From: Bryobacterales bacterium
Lineage (GTDB): Bacteria; Acidobacteriota; Terriglobia; Bryobacterales; Bryobacteraceae
Assembly: GCA_025456495.1 (NCBI GenBank)
Contig: JALOKO010000096.1
Location: 1-12,904, forward strand
DNA length: 12,904 nucleotides
Reading direction: 5' to 3'
A model generated the notes under the pieces. It ran no database searches, was not told the origin of the DNA, and was given only the letters and a program-made list of their open reading frames with translations. Numbering within the stretch: position 1 is the first letter of the stretch; each line of letters opens with the position of its first letter. Below, piece by piece: positions 1 to 6,820 of the stretch. Position numbers and translations under genes: made by a program.

Positions 1-73
1 CGGCTGGAATCTTTGAGATCCGAAAGACACGGTCGTCATGGCGACGTAACCTGCAACTGGTAGCGTACGAGGG
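1..73. other. Leader upstream of phnC, no supported gene
   Basis: This is the short stretch at the left edge before phnC. No recognisable protein tail was found. One forward frame closes at 61-63, another closes at once, and the third runs into phnC out of frame without family-like sequence. I see no convincing promoter or Pho-box-like direct repeat. The only structure is a weak interrupted palindrome (CGTC...GACG, about 33-45) with a 4-bp stem, too short to call an operator. The promoter of the phnCDE operon may lie here or to the left of the window. Confidence 0.4.
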
Positions 74-940
74 ATGCACCCTGCGCGCGCTGAGTCACCT
101 CTTCGTGTCGAATTGCTGGAGAAGCGCTTCGGCCACCGGCTGGCGGTGGACAAGGTGAGCTTCACCGTCGCAAGCGGAGAGATGGTTGCGATTCTGGGTG
201 CGTCCGGATCTGGCAAAAGCACCGTGATGCGGCTGATCAGCCGTCAGACTGCGCCCGACGCCGGACGGATCCTGCTGGGGGACTTTGAGGCGACACAGCT
301 GAGCGGGAAACAGCTTCTGGACTGGCGCGCGCAGTGCGCAATGATCTTTCAGCAGTTTCACCTGAGCGAACGGCTGGACGCTGTGACAAACGTCCTGATG
401 GGCGGGTTGCGCCGAATGGGTACCCTACGGTCTCTTGCCGGAGTGTTTACGCGAAGCGAACGACTGGCCGCGGCGCAGGCTCTGGAGCGAGTGGGAATGC
501 TGCCCTACGCGCTGCAGCGGAGCGGAGAGCTTTCTGGTGGACAGAAGCAACGCGTGGCGATTGCACGGGCGCTGGTGCAGCAACCAGCCATTCTGCTTGC
601 CGACGAACCGATCTCGGCATTGGATCCACGGAGCGCGGAGATTGTGCTGGAGCTGCTGAATTCCATCCGACAGGAACAGCGCATTCGTGTGCTGGTAAAC
701 CTGCACGATGTTGCGATGGCGCGCCGTTTCGCACAGCGCATTATCGGGATGCGAGACGGGCGCGTTGTCTACGACGGGTCCCCGGCCGGGCTCACGGGGG
801 AAGTGCAGCGGCAGATCTACGGAGAGTCCTTAACCCGCGGTGCGATGGACCAAGGGGCGCTGGGACAGGACCCCCCCCCAGCGATTGGCGACCCATCCAC
901 AGTGCTGCGGCGCGGGGCATCCAACTATGCCGGAGCCTAA
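74..940 (+). CDS. phnC: Phosphonate ABC transporter ATP-binding protein PhnC
   Basis: This is the cytoplasmic ATPase that powers phosphonate uptake with PhnD and PhnE. The 288-residue product has every ABC ATPase element: Walker A GASGSGKS (42-49), Q-loop Q93/Q94, signature LSGGQKQR (153-160), Walker B ILLADEP (173-179, E178 catalytic) and the H-loop histidine H211. The opening LRVELLEKRFGHRLAV and the closing QIYG match the PhnC subfamily. After that the protein has about 38 extra residues, low in complexity and proline/glycine rich, where the gene overlaps phnD by 14 bases. The ATG at 74 is the only good start before the conserved part; its GAGGG lies too close to be an ideal ribosome site. 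A run of nine C (871-879) sits in the tail. PhnC is well supported; phosphonate rather than phosphite specificity comes from context. Confidence 0.93.
   Translation: MHPARAESPLRVELLEKRFGHRLAVDKVSFTVASGEMVAILGASGSGKSTVMRLISRQTAPDAGRILLGDFEATQLSGKQLLDWRAQCAMIFQQFHLSERLDAVTNVLMGGLRRMGTLRSLAGVFTRSERLAAAQALERVGMLPYALQRSGELSGGQKQRVAIARALVQQPAILLADEPISALDPRSAEIVLELLNSIRQEQRIRVLVNLHDVAMARRFAQRIIGMRDGRVVYDGSPAGLTGEVQRQIYGESLTRGAMDQGALGQDPPPAIGDPSTVLRRGASNYAGA
871..879 (+). repeat. C9 homopolymer tract in the phnC tail
   Basis: Nine consecutive C lie in the 3' part of phnC, 48 bases before the phnD start. Reading at present passes through as D-P-P-P-A and stops at 938-940. Losing one C, or a +1 ribosomal slip, would put phnC into the phnD frame, which is open here from at least 840, and would give a PhnC-PhnD fusion. 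Whether the tract varies in length cannot be seen from one sequence. Confidence 0.8.
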
Positions 941-1868
941 GACTGGTGGACCGGGGAAACCCTGGAGGCGCGTGGCGCTGGCGTGCGTTCTGCTGTTTGT
1001 AAGCGGATGTGGTGAACAGCCCCGGCAGGTGTTCCGTGTAGCGTCCATCACCACGGAGAATCAGGCGGACACTGCGCGGCGCTATCGGCCCCTCGTGAGC
1101 CATCTTCAGCGGAAGCTCGGCCAGGAGGTGGAGTTCCGGGAAGTGAGCGACTACGCGGCGCTGGTGGAGGCGTTCCGTTCGCGTCGGCTGGAGCTTGCCT
1201 ACCTGGGTCCGGCATCCTATGCCAAGGCCTGGAAGGTGACTGCCGGCAACGTTGAACCGTTGGTGAGCGGCGTCACCCGGGAAGGCACGCGGGGGTATCA
1301 CGCGGCCATGCTCGTGCGGTCTGACTCGCCCTACCGGTCGTTGGAGGATCTGCGCGGCAAATCATTCGCGTATGTGGACCCCAACTCCACTTCAGGCTAT
1401 CAGGCCGTACACTATTTCCTGCACAAACAGGGCATTCAGGTGGCAGAGCACTTCGCCCGCACCGGGTTCAGCGGCAGCCACGAAAACAGCGTGATTACCT
1501 TGCTGAACGGCAGCTACGACGCCGCCACCGTCTGGTGGAACAACGACGACATGAACGCGGTCCAGCGCATGGCGCTGAAGGGGATGGCGAACGCGAATGA
1601 CTTCCGTGTGGTCTGGCTCTCACCGGAACTTCCGGCGGACCCCTGGACGATCCGCAAAGACCTGCCAGCGAGTGTGCGACGGCAGGTACGCGAAATCCTG
1701 ATGGGCTTCCGGTTGGAGGATCCAACTGGCTGGGACGTGCTGACGGACGGGAACGTGCGCGAGTATGTTCCGGCAAGCCATGAAGAATTCAGTTGGGTTC
1801 TGGACATGCTGGACTTCAACCTGCGCCAGCGCGGTAGCGGCCAGGCAGGAGCAAGTAGGCAGCCGTGA
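927..1868 (+). CDS. phnD: Phosphonate ABC transporter substrate-binding lipoprotein PhnD
   Basis: This is the periplasmic phosphonate-binding protein that delivers substrate to the PhnE permease. The 313-residue product begins with a basic stretch, a hydrophobic segment and a lipobox VSGC with the lipidated cysteine at residue 28, so it is probably membrane-anchored. E. coli PhnD, by contrast, is a free periplasmic protein. Family features are ITTENQADTARRYRPL near the mature start, the YLGPASYAKAW segment, STSGYQAVHYFL and the late AATVWWNNDDM block, all typical of PhnD/PtxB-type proteins. The ATG at 927 was chosen because it gives a complete signal peptide; the frame is open upstream to 840, but that would only add non-conserved residues. 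It overlaps phnC by 14 bases and the next gene by 4. Confidence 0.92.
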   Translation: MPEPKTGGPGKPWRRVALACVLLFVSGCGEQPRQVFRVASITTENQADTARRYRPLVSHLQRKLGQEVEFREVSDYAALVEAFRSRRLELAYLGPASYAKAWKVTAGNVEPLVSGVTREGTRGYHAAMLVRSDSPYRSLEDLRGKSFAYVDPNSTSGYQAVHYFLHKQGIQVAEHFARTGFSGSHENSVITLLNGSYDAATVWWNNDDMNAVQRMALKGMANANDFRVVWLSPELPADPWTIRKDLPASVRRQVREILMGFRLEDPTGWDVLTDGNVREYVPASHEEFSWVLDMLDFNLRQRGSGQAGASRQP

Positions 1869-2746
1869 AGACCGCACTCGAAGGCCACTGCGCCTCCTCG
1901 ACGCGCTTTGAGCAAGAGTGGCGCAAGGCGCAGCGTAGCAAGTGGCGATCCCAGTTACTGCTGGTTGGAGTGCTGGCTGGCCTGGCGGCGCTTTCGGCCA
2001 TCGCGACTGATTTCTCAGTGCTGGCCCTGCCGCAAGCGGCGGTGGATGCTACGCGTTACTTTTGGCTGATGCTGCCCGAACGCGGCAGCGAAGGCCTTGC
2101 GGCTGTACCCGGAGCTTGGCTGTGGAACTGGAGACAGTGGGCATGGCTACTGCTGGACACCCTTGCCATCGCCTTTCTGGCGACGTTATGGGGATTCCTG
2201 GGCGCGGCGCTGCTGAGTGTGCCTGGGTCTCATAATCTTAATGGATATCTGGCTGAACGGGTGCTGGTGCGGCGATTCCTTGAGCTTGCGCGCACGGTGC
2301 CGGAACTGGTGTTTGCGCTGGTCTTCGTGGTTGCATTCGGGCTGGGTCCGCTGGCTGGTGTGCTTGCCATAGGCCTGCACAGTTTAGGAGCTATGGGGAA
2401 GCTGTTCATTGCAGTGAACGAGAACATCGACATGGGCCCGGTTGCCAGCCTGGCTGCGACGGGCGCCAACCGCGCGCAGCAGGTTCGCTACGCGGTGTTT
2501 CCGCAGGTGCTGCCGTCCTTCCTGAGCTATGGAATGCTGCGCTTTGAGGTGAATGTGCGCTCGGCTTCGGTGATCGGTCTGGTGGGTGTGGGAGGCATTG
2601 GGCAGGAACTCTACTTTGTGATCCGGCAGTTTCTGTTTGAGGATGTCGGAGCAATCCTCCTGATGCTGCTGACGACGGTGTTTGTCATCGACATGACGGG
2701 AAGCAGTCTTCGACGGATGCTTGGCGCGGGGGGACTCCGCGGATGA
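1865..2746 (+). CDS. phnE: Phosphonate ABC transporter permease PhnE (first copy, intact)
   Basis: This is the inner-membrane permease of the phosphonate importer. The 293-residue protein has hydrophobic segments around residues 31-47, 92-118, 146-172, 234-250 and 262-278. The coupling loop that contacts the ATPase is present at about 187-217 (NIDMGPVASLAATG, then FPQVLP). VRSASVIGLVGVGGIGQEL at 231-249 is the PhnE C-terminal hallmark. The start is GTG in a GTGA overlap with the phnD stop, pointing to translational coupling; the stop overlaps the next start in an ATGA. Because the second permease copy is broken, this copy may have to serve as a homodimer. Confidence 0.92.
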   Translation: MKTALEGHCASSTRFEQEWRKAQRSKWRSQLLLVGVLAGLAALSAIATDFSVLALPQAAVDATRYFWLMLPERGSEGLAAVPGAWLWNWRQWAWLLLDTLAIAFLATLWGFLGAALLSVPGSHNLNGYLAERVLVRRFLELARTVPELVFALVFVVAFGLGPLAGVLAIGLHSLGAMGKLFIAVNENIDMGPVASLAATGANRAQQVRYAVFPQVLPSFLSYGMLRFEVNVRSASVIGLVGVGGIGQELYFVIRQFLFEDVGAILLMLLTTVFVIDMTGSSLRRMLGAGGLRG

Positions 2747-3446
2747 CAAAGACTTCGGTTGCCACGTCCCCGGAAGAAACCCTGCTGCTGAAGGCGGTGA
2801 ACCCAGGCATCCGGCGGCAAGCCCTGCGTGCGCTGCCTATGGTGACGTTGATGGGGTTGGCGCTGGCCGCGCTGCTGCGGCTTCAGATTGATTTTCGTGC
2901 GATCGTCCCGGGCATTGGAAAGCTAGGCTGGCTGGCGGGACTGATGTGGCCGCCTTCCGTAGGAGCACACCTGCCAGAATTCCTGGGAGCGCTGGCGGAA
3001 ACACTGGGGATCGCATTCCTGGGCGTTCTGCTGGCAGCAGCGGCGGGGTTTGCCCTGTCGTTGATGGCGGCACGAACCATGAGTCCGGCGCCCTTTGTGC
3101 GGGTGGTTGCCCGTCGCCTCCTGGACGTGCTGCGCGGCATTGATGTGCTGATTTGGGCCATGGTGTTCGTGAGCGCGGTGGGGCTGGGACCCTTCAAGCT
3201 CTGTACTACCTGGAAAGCAACGTTCGCTCGGCGACGATCCTGGGCGTTGTCGGCGCGGGAGGCATTGGCTTTCAACTGGCTGATCGAATCCGGCTGAATG
3301 AGTGGAGTCAGGTTGGGGCGCTGATTCTGCTGATCCTGATTACGGTGACGCTGATCGACAGGGTGAGCGTTGTTATCAGCGGCCGCTACCTTCCGGGCAA
3401 AGCTTCCAATCAAAGGCAGAGGAGAGACCAGTGGGCAAGCAGCTAA
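2743..3446 (+). pseudogene. phnE: Second phosphonate permease phnE2, disrupted by internal deletion and frameshift
   Basis: The first 151 codons read as a PhnE permease up to VSAVGLGPF (ending about 3195). The frame then turns to nonsense and stops at 3297. From 3195 a second frame carries QALYYLESNVRSATILGVVG and continues to the normal PhnE end at 3446. Aligned to the intact copy upstream, about 58 residues are missing at 3193-3197. The lost DNA must be 3n+1 bases (around 175) to give the observed frame change. The missing block is exactly the cytoplasmic coupling loop and the helix after it, so even a rejoined product should not dock with PhnC. The two parts plus the missing piece sum to about 292 residues, a normal PhnE length. 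The start is coupled (ATGA) to the copy upstream; the end overlaps the acetyltransferase start. An assembly error is possible. Confidence 0.88.
3418..3424 (+). promoter_or_regulatory. Ribosome binding site deciding the acetyltransferase start
   Basis: AGAGGAG lies 6 bases before the GTG at 3431. It is the strongest Shine-Dalgarno-like sequence I noticed in the window. It supports the GTG start over the longer open frame that extends upstream into phnE2, whose extra residues are not family-like. Confidence 0.7.
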
Positions 3447-4048
3447 GCCAGCAGCCGACAGTGGATGCAACCGCGACAGTAACCGACAGCAGGTTGGGCG
3501 CCTGGACCGAGATCGGCCCGCGGACGCGGGTGGTGGAAACGGAGTTTGGCGACTACAGCTATGTGATGGGCGACAGCGACCTGTGGTACTGCCGCGTGGG
3601 CAAGTTCTGCTCCATTGCAGCGCATACGCGTTTGAATCCCGGAAACCATCCCCTGCACCGCGCAGCGCTGCATCACTTTACGTATCGCAGCGCCAGCTAT
3701 CAATTGGGCGTTCCCGACGATGATGCGTTCTTCAACTGGCGCCGCGAGAGTCCCGTGGTGGTGGGGCATGACGTCTGGATTGGCCACGGGGCCATCGTGC
3801 TGCCCGGGGTGAGCATCGGCAATGGAGCAGCAGTAGGCGCCGGAGCAGTGGTGAGCAGAGATGTGGAGGCCTACACGATTGTGGCGGGAGTTCCGGCCCG
3901 CCCGCTGCGGCGCCGGTTCCCCCAGGCGATCGCGGAGGGCTTCGAGGCGTTGCAATGGTGGAACTGGAGCAGAGAGAGCATCGCTGCCGCCGTGGTGGAC
4001 TTCAGGGAGCTTTCGGCTGAGGAGTTTCTGGAGAAGTACGGAAGCTGA
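3431..4048 (+). CDS. Phn-operon acetyltransferase, hexapeptide-repeat (left-handed beta-helix) family
   Basis: This 205-residue protein has the hexapeptide-repeat pattern of xenobiotic/chloramphenicol-type acetyltransferases. Two repeat blocks frame a loop: residues 16-66, and VVVGHDVWIGHGAIVLPGVS onward (109-155), which ends in the AGVPARPLRRRF signature. The loop holds GNHPLHRAALHHFTYRS (71-87), a region where this fold carries its catalytic histidine; H73 is a candidate. Proteins of this type are known as a phosphonate-metabolism transferase family linked to phn operons. A likely role is acetylation of aminoalkylphosphonates or a pathway intermediate, similar to the unrelated GNAT enzyme PhnO. 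The substrate is not established. The start is GTG with a good ribosome site and overlaps the phnE2 remnant by 16 bases. The stop lies 9 bases from the convergent phnM stop. Confidence 0.85.
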   Translation: MGKQLSQQPTVDATATVTDSRLGAWTEIGPRTRVVETEFGDYSYVMGDSDLWYCRVGKFCSIAAHTRLNPGNHPLHRAALHHFTYRSASYQLGVPDDDAFFNWRRESPVVVGHDVWIGHGAIVLPGVSIGNGAAVGAGAVVSRDVEAYTIVAGVPARPLRRRFPQAIAEGFEALQWWNWSRESIAAAVVDFRELSAEEFLEKYGS

Positions 4049-4057
4049 GAAACCGGA

Positions 4058-5191
4058 TCAGCAAACCCGGATGCCCTCACGCCACACCTCGCGAACCCAT
4101 GGAGCGCCACCGGCCATGCGGACGCGCACCAGATCGGCGCGAGCGCCAGGGACAATCTCACCGCGATCATGCAATCCAACCATACGCGCGGGATTGCACG
4201 TGACAGTGGCCAGTGCGTCGGGGAGGGGGTAGCCCGCATCGAAGTGCAAGCGCATGGCGCCTTCCAAAAGGCTGACCGGCACATAGTCAGAGGCAAGGGC
4301 ATCCAATAGCCTTTCCCGGGCTAGGGCTAGCGCGGAGACGTTGCCGGAATGCGAGCCGCCCAACACCAGGTTGGGTGACCCCATGATGATGCCCATCCCT
4401 TCCTCGCGGGCAGCCAGTGCAGCTTCTGAGGTAGTAGGAAACTCGCTGATGGTCACGCCCAGACTGGCTGCCTCGCGCGCGTGCCCGGGCTCAGTGTCGT
4501 CGTGACTGGCAAGGGGAATGGCGCGGAGACGACAAGCGGCAACGATGGCCTGCGTGTTCGCGTAGGCGCAGTCCTGCTGGCGCGCCATCCGTTCGGCAAT
4601 CATCGCTTCCAGACCGTCGCGATCCATCTTGTAGCGCCAACCGTAGTAGGCCCGGTAGCGATCGAGGTTCTTCCATTGACGCTGACCGGGGGTGTGATCC
4701 ATCAGCGACACCAGGCGCAGGATGGGGTCATCGGCAAAGGCCTGGAAGAAGTGGGTCACCTGCTCATGAACCACCTCGCAGCGCAAGTGCAGGTAGTGGT
4801 CAGCGCGCAGCATGCCGCCTTGGCGGGCATCATGGATCGCCTGGACGGAGATGCCCAGGAACTCCTGGCGCTCTTCGTAAACTCCAAGGCAGATGGCGTC
4901 CAGGACGGTTGTAATGCCAGCGGAGGCGATCTGGCTATCGTGGGCGGACAAGGCGGCCGAGGGCCTCCAGTGAACGTTCGGACGAGGGGAGAGGTGCGTT
5001 TCCAGATGATCCGTATGCAGTTCCACCAGCCCGGCGATCAGATAGTCCCCATCCCAGTCCTGTGCCGCCGGCAAGGTAACCTGGCCCTCGTCCACTGAGA
5101 CGATTTTGCCTTGGTTGACGGACACGGAGCCCCGAAACATGGCGTGGCGGCTGACGACGGTGGCGTTGGTAACAAGTAGATCACGGGGCAT
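4058..5191 (-). CDS. phnM: Ribose 1-methylphosphonate 5-triphosphate diphosphatase PhnM
   Basis: This amidohydrolase-superfamily enzyme removes pyrophosphate from alpha-D-ribose 1-methylphosphonate 5-triphosphate, making the 5-phosphate that C-P lyase cleaves. The product is 377 residues, essentially the length of E. coli PhnM (378). Metal-site residues are visible in GLVELHTDHLETH (H59, D61, E64, H66); SHDDTEPGHAREAASLG and MGSPNLVLGGSHSGNVSA are further family blocks. The ATG at 5191 is preferred. The frame is open upstream to 5368, but that part lies inside phnL and carries the antisense of its repeat. It overlaps phnL by 11 bases, is the last gene of the C-P lyase operon, and converges on the acetyltransferase gene. 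Confidence 0.95.
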   Translation of the reverse strand: MPRDLLVTNATVVSRHAMFRGSVSVNQGKIVSVDEGQVTLPAAQDWDGDYLIAGLVELHTDHLETHLSPRPNVHWRPSAALSAHDSQIASAGITTVLDAICLGVYEERQEFLGISVQAIHDARQGGMLRADHYLHLRCEVVHEQVTHFFQAFADDPILRLVSLMDHTPGQRQWKNLDRYRAYYGWRYKMDRDGLEAMIAERMARQQDCAYANTQAIVAACRLRAIPLASHDDTEPGHAREAASLGVTISEFPTTSEAALAAREEGMGIIMGSPNLVLGGSHSGNVSALALARERLLDALASDYVPVSLLEGAMRLHFDAGYPLPDALATVTCNPARMVGLHDRGEIVPGARADLVRVRMAGGAPWVREVWREGIRVC

Positions 5192-6020
5192 CGCTGGATG
5201 GTCCTTTGGGGCGATCAGCCTGTAGAGAGACAACATGCTGGAGAGTGACAGCGTGCTGGAGAGAGACAGCGTGCTGGAGAGTGACAAAGCGCGAGGCCAC
5301 ACGGCCGGCGAGATCATGATCGTGAAAGACGGCCAGAATGGCGGCGCCCGCCGCGCGAGCCTCGGCAATCAAGGAGAGCACCTCCTCGGAGTTGGCCGCG
5401 TCCAGGGAAGCGGTGGGCTCGTCCAATAGCAAGATCGGATACGGGAAGCAGAACACACGGGCCAGGTTCACCCGCTGTTGTTCGCCGCCGGAAAACGTCG
5501 CAGGCGGAACCAACCAAAGCCGTTCCGGAATAGACAACCGTCGCAGGAGGCTTTCCGCGCGCTCCTGTGCCTGCTGACGGGGAACACCCGCGCGTCGAGC
5601 TGGCTCAGTGACCACCTCAATGGCGGGCACCCGAGGAATCACCCGCAGGAACTGGCTGGCGTAGCCAATACAGAAGCGTCGCGCGGCAAGCACCTGGCGC
5701 GGTGTGGCTTCGTGCAGTCGCAAGCGCAAGGCGCCAGCGGTGATGTCAGCGCTGCCTGTGCCCACGCTGTAGTTGCCATACAAGATCCGCAGAAGGGTGC
5801 TCTTGCCAGAGCCGGAGGGACCGGTGAGCACCACACACTCGCCGGGGAAGACGTCCAGATCAATCCCGTTGAGGCCGGGCAACCGAGCGCCGCCCTGGCC
5901 ATGCAGCGTGAAGTCCTTCCGCAGTTGCCGGACCGCGATTGCCGGTAGGGATGACCTGTGCGGATCCGCCGCAAGCGGTGCAGACGCCATGGGGATGTTG
6001 GATTGAGTGTTCACGTTCAT
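5181..6020 (-). CDS. phnL: C-P lyase system ABC-type ATPase PhnL
   Basis: PhnL is an ABC-type nucleotide-binding protein that stacks with PhnK on the C-P lyase core and is needed for phosphonate use; it is not a transporter ATPase. The 279-residue product has Walker A GPSGSGKS (67-74), a Q-loop in YASQFLRVIPR, signature FSGGEQQR (176-183), Walker B ILLLDEP (196-202) and H-loop H233. It is longer than E. coli PhnL (226). About 25 residues are added at the N-terminus. At the C-terminus there is a tail with a six-residue tandem repeat, LQHAVS/T, around 248-268. The ATG at 6020 overlaps the phnK stop by one base (TGATG); a GTG three bases earlier would give a 4-base overlap and cannot be excluded. 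Confidence 0.94.
   Translation of the reverse strand: MNVNTQSNIPMASAPLAADPHRSSLPAIAVRQLRKDFTLHGQGGARLPGLNGIDLDVFPGECVVLTGPSGSGKSTLLRILYGNYSVGTGSADITAGALRLRLHEATPRQVLAARRFCIGYASQFLRVIPRVPAIEVVTEPARRAGVPRQQAQERAESLLRRLSIPERLWLVPPATFSGGEQQRVNLARVFCFPYPILLLDEPTASLDAANSEEVLSLIAEARAAGAAILAVFHDHDLAGRVASRFVTLQHAVSLQHAVTLQHVVSLQADRPKGPSSDAP
5223..5294 (-). repeat. 18-bp tandem repeat in the 3' end of phnL
   Basis: There are four adjacent 18-bp units at 5223-5240, 5241-5258, 5259-5276 and 5277-5294. The middle two differ by one base; the outer two are more degenerate. Read on the minus strand, each unit encodes a six-residue step close to LQHAVS. Because 18 is a multiple of three, copy-number change would lengthen or shorten the PhnL tail without breaking the frame. 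The region lies just upstream of the phnM start, so it is also part of the phnL-phnM junction. Confidence 0.85.
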
Positions 6021-6820
6021 CACGAGAGGATTGAGGAAGCCAGCAACTGGGTATAGGGGTGCCGCGGATCGTCAAGCACCTGATCCGTGAGACCGGCTTC
6101 GATCACCCGGCCCTGCTGCATCACGATCATGCGCTCAGCCAGCAAGCGTGCCACGCCCAGGTCGTGGGTGACGAGAATGACAGACAGTTGGAGATCATCC
6201 ACCAGGCGTCGTAGCAGGTCCAGCAGCTTCGCCTGCACGGAGACATCCAGTCCCCCGGTGGGTTCGTCCATACACACCAACCGGGGCTGATTCACCAGGC
6301 TGCGGGCGATTTGCAGACGCTGCTGCATGCCGCCGGAGTAGTGCATGGGTGGCTCATCAATGCGGAGCGGATCCAATTCGACCCGCTCCATCCATCGCAT
6401 GGCGGCGGATCGAACCTGCCCATAGTGGCGGGCGCCGTTGGCCAACAACGGTTCGCCCAGATTGCCGCCCGCGCTGATGCGCATGCGCAAGCCATCGCGC
6501 GGGTTCTGGGCGACAAAGCTCAGGTGGCTGCGCACCAGCCGAACGCGTGCTGGCTCAGGAAGGGCATGCAGGTCAAGCTCCACGCCTTCGTGATGGAACC
6601 ACACGTTGCCCGAGGTGGGCCGCTGCAGTCCCGCGATGCAGCGTAGCAGCGTGGACTTTCCGGAGCCGGACTCGCCAACAATCGCCAGCACCTCTCCAGG
6701 GCTGAGATCGAGGCAGACGCTATCGCAGCCCACCTGGCGGCCGTACCACACACTCAACTGGTGGACACGGAGGAAGGGCGCATCATCGTGCGCCAGGGGG
6801 AGGGCAAGCGGCTCGCTCAT
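6020..6820 (-). CDS. phnK: C-P lyase complex ABC-type ATPase PhnK
   Basis: PhnK is the nucleotide-binding subunit that docks on the PhnGHIJ core through PhnJ and is required for C-P bond cleavage in vivo. The 266-residue product has Walker A GESGSGKS (49-56), Q-loop SFVAQNPRDGLRMRISAGGN (101-120, a PhnK hallmark), signature YSGGMQQR (161-168), Walker B LVCMDEP (181-187) and H-loop H219. The ending DDPRHPYTQLLASSIL is of the oligopeptide-transporter ATPase type, as expected for PhnK. The ATG at 6820 is chosen over an open extension to 6874 because it makes an ATGA overlap with the phnJ stop and removes 18 non-conserved residues. It also overlaps phnL. Confidence 0.95.
   Translation of the reverse strand: MSEPLALPLAHDDAPFLRVHQLSVWYGRQVGCDSVCLDLSPGEVLAIVGESGSGKSTLLRCIAGLQRPTSGNVWFHHEGVELDLHALPEPARVRLVRSHLSFVAQNPRDGLRMRISAGGNLGEPLLANGARHYGQVRSAAMRWMERVELDPLRIDEPPMHYSGGMQQRLQIARSLVNQPRLVCMDEPTGGLDVSVQAKLLDLLRRLVDDLQLSVILVTHDLGVARLLAERMIVMQQGRVIEAGLTDQVLDDPRHPYTQLLASSILS

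Noticed and set aside
33..45. Possible operator palindrome before phnC
   Set aside because: The stem is only about 4 bp with a loop; this is expected by chance in GC-rich DNA.
334..1002. 222-codon forward frame overlapping phnC
   Set aside because: Arginine/alanine/glycine-rich shadow of phnC and the phnD start; the real frame has all ABC ATPase motifs.
2883..3470. 195-codon minus-strand frame over phnE2
   Set aside because: It is antisense to permease sequence on both sides of the deletion junction, with low-complexity residues and no recognisable domain or start signal.
4049..4075. Shared bidirectional terminator between the convergent operons
   Set aside because: Only a 4-bp CCGG/CCGG match and no T-run; it would also lie inside phnM.
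4481..5098. 205-codon forward open frame opposite phnM
   Set aside because: It lies fully antisense to a well-conserved PhnM, shows no family-like sequence, and is the kind of long shadow frame expected in GC-rich DNA.
5192..5368. N-terminal extension of phnM to 5368
   Set aside because: The added residues come from phnL read in another frame, including its repeat as serine/leucine runs. PhnM from 5191 already has the family's normal length.
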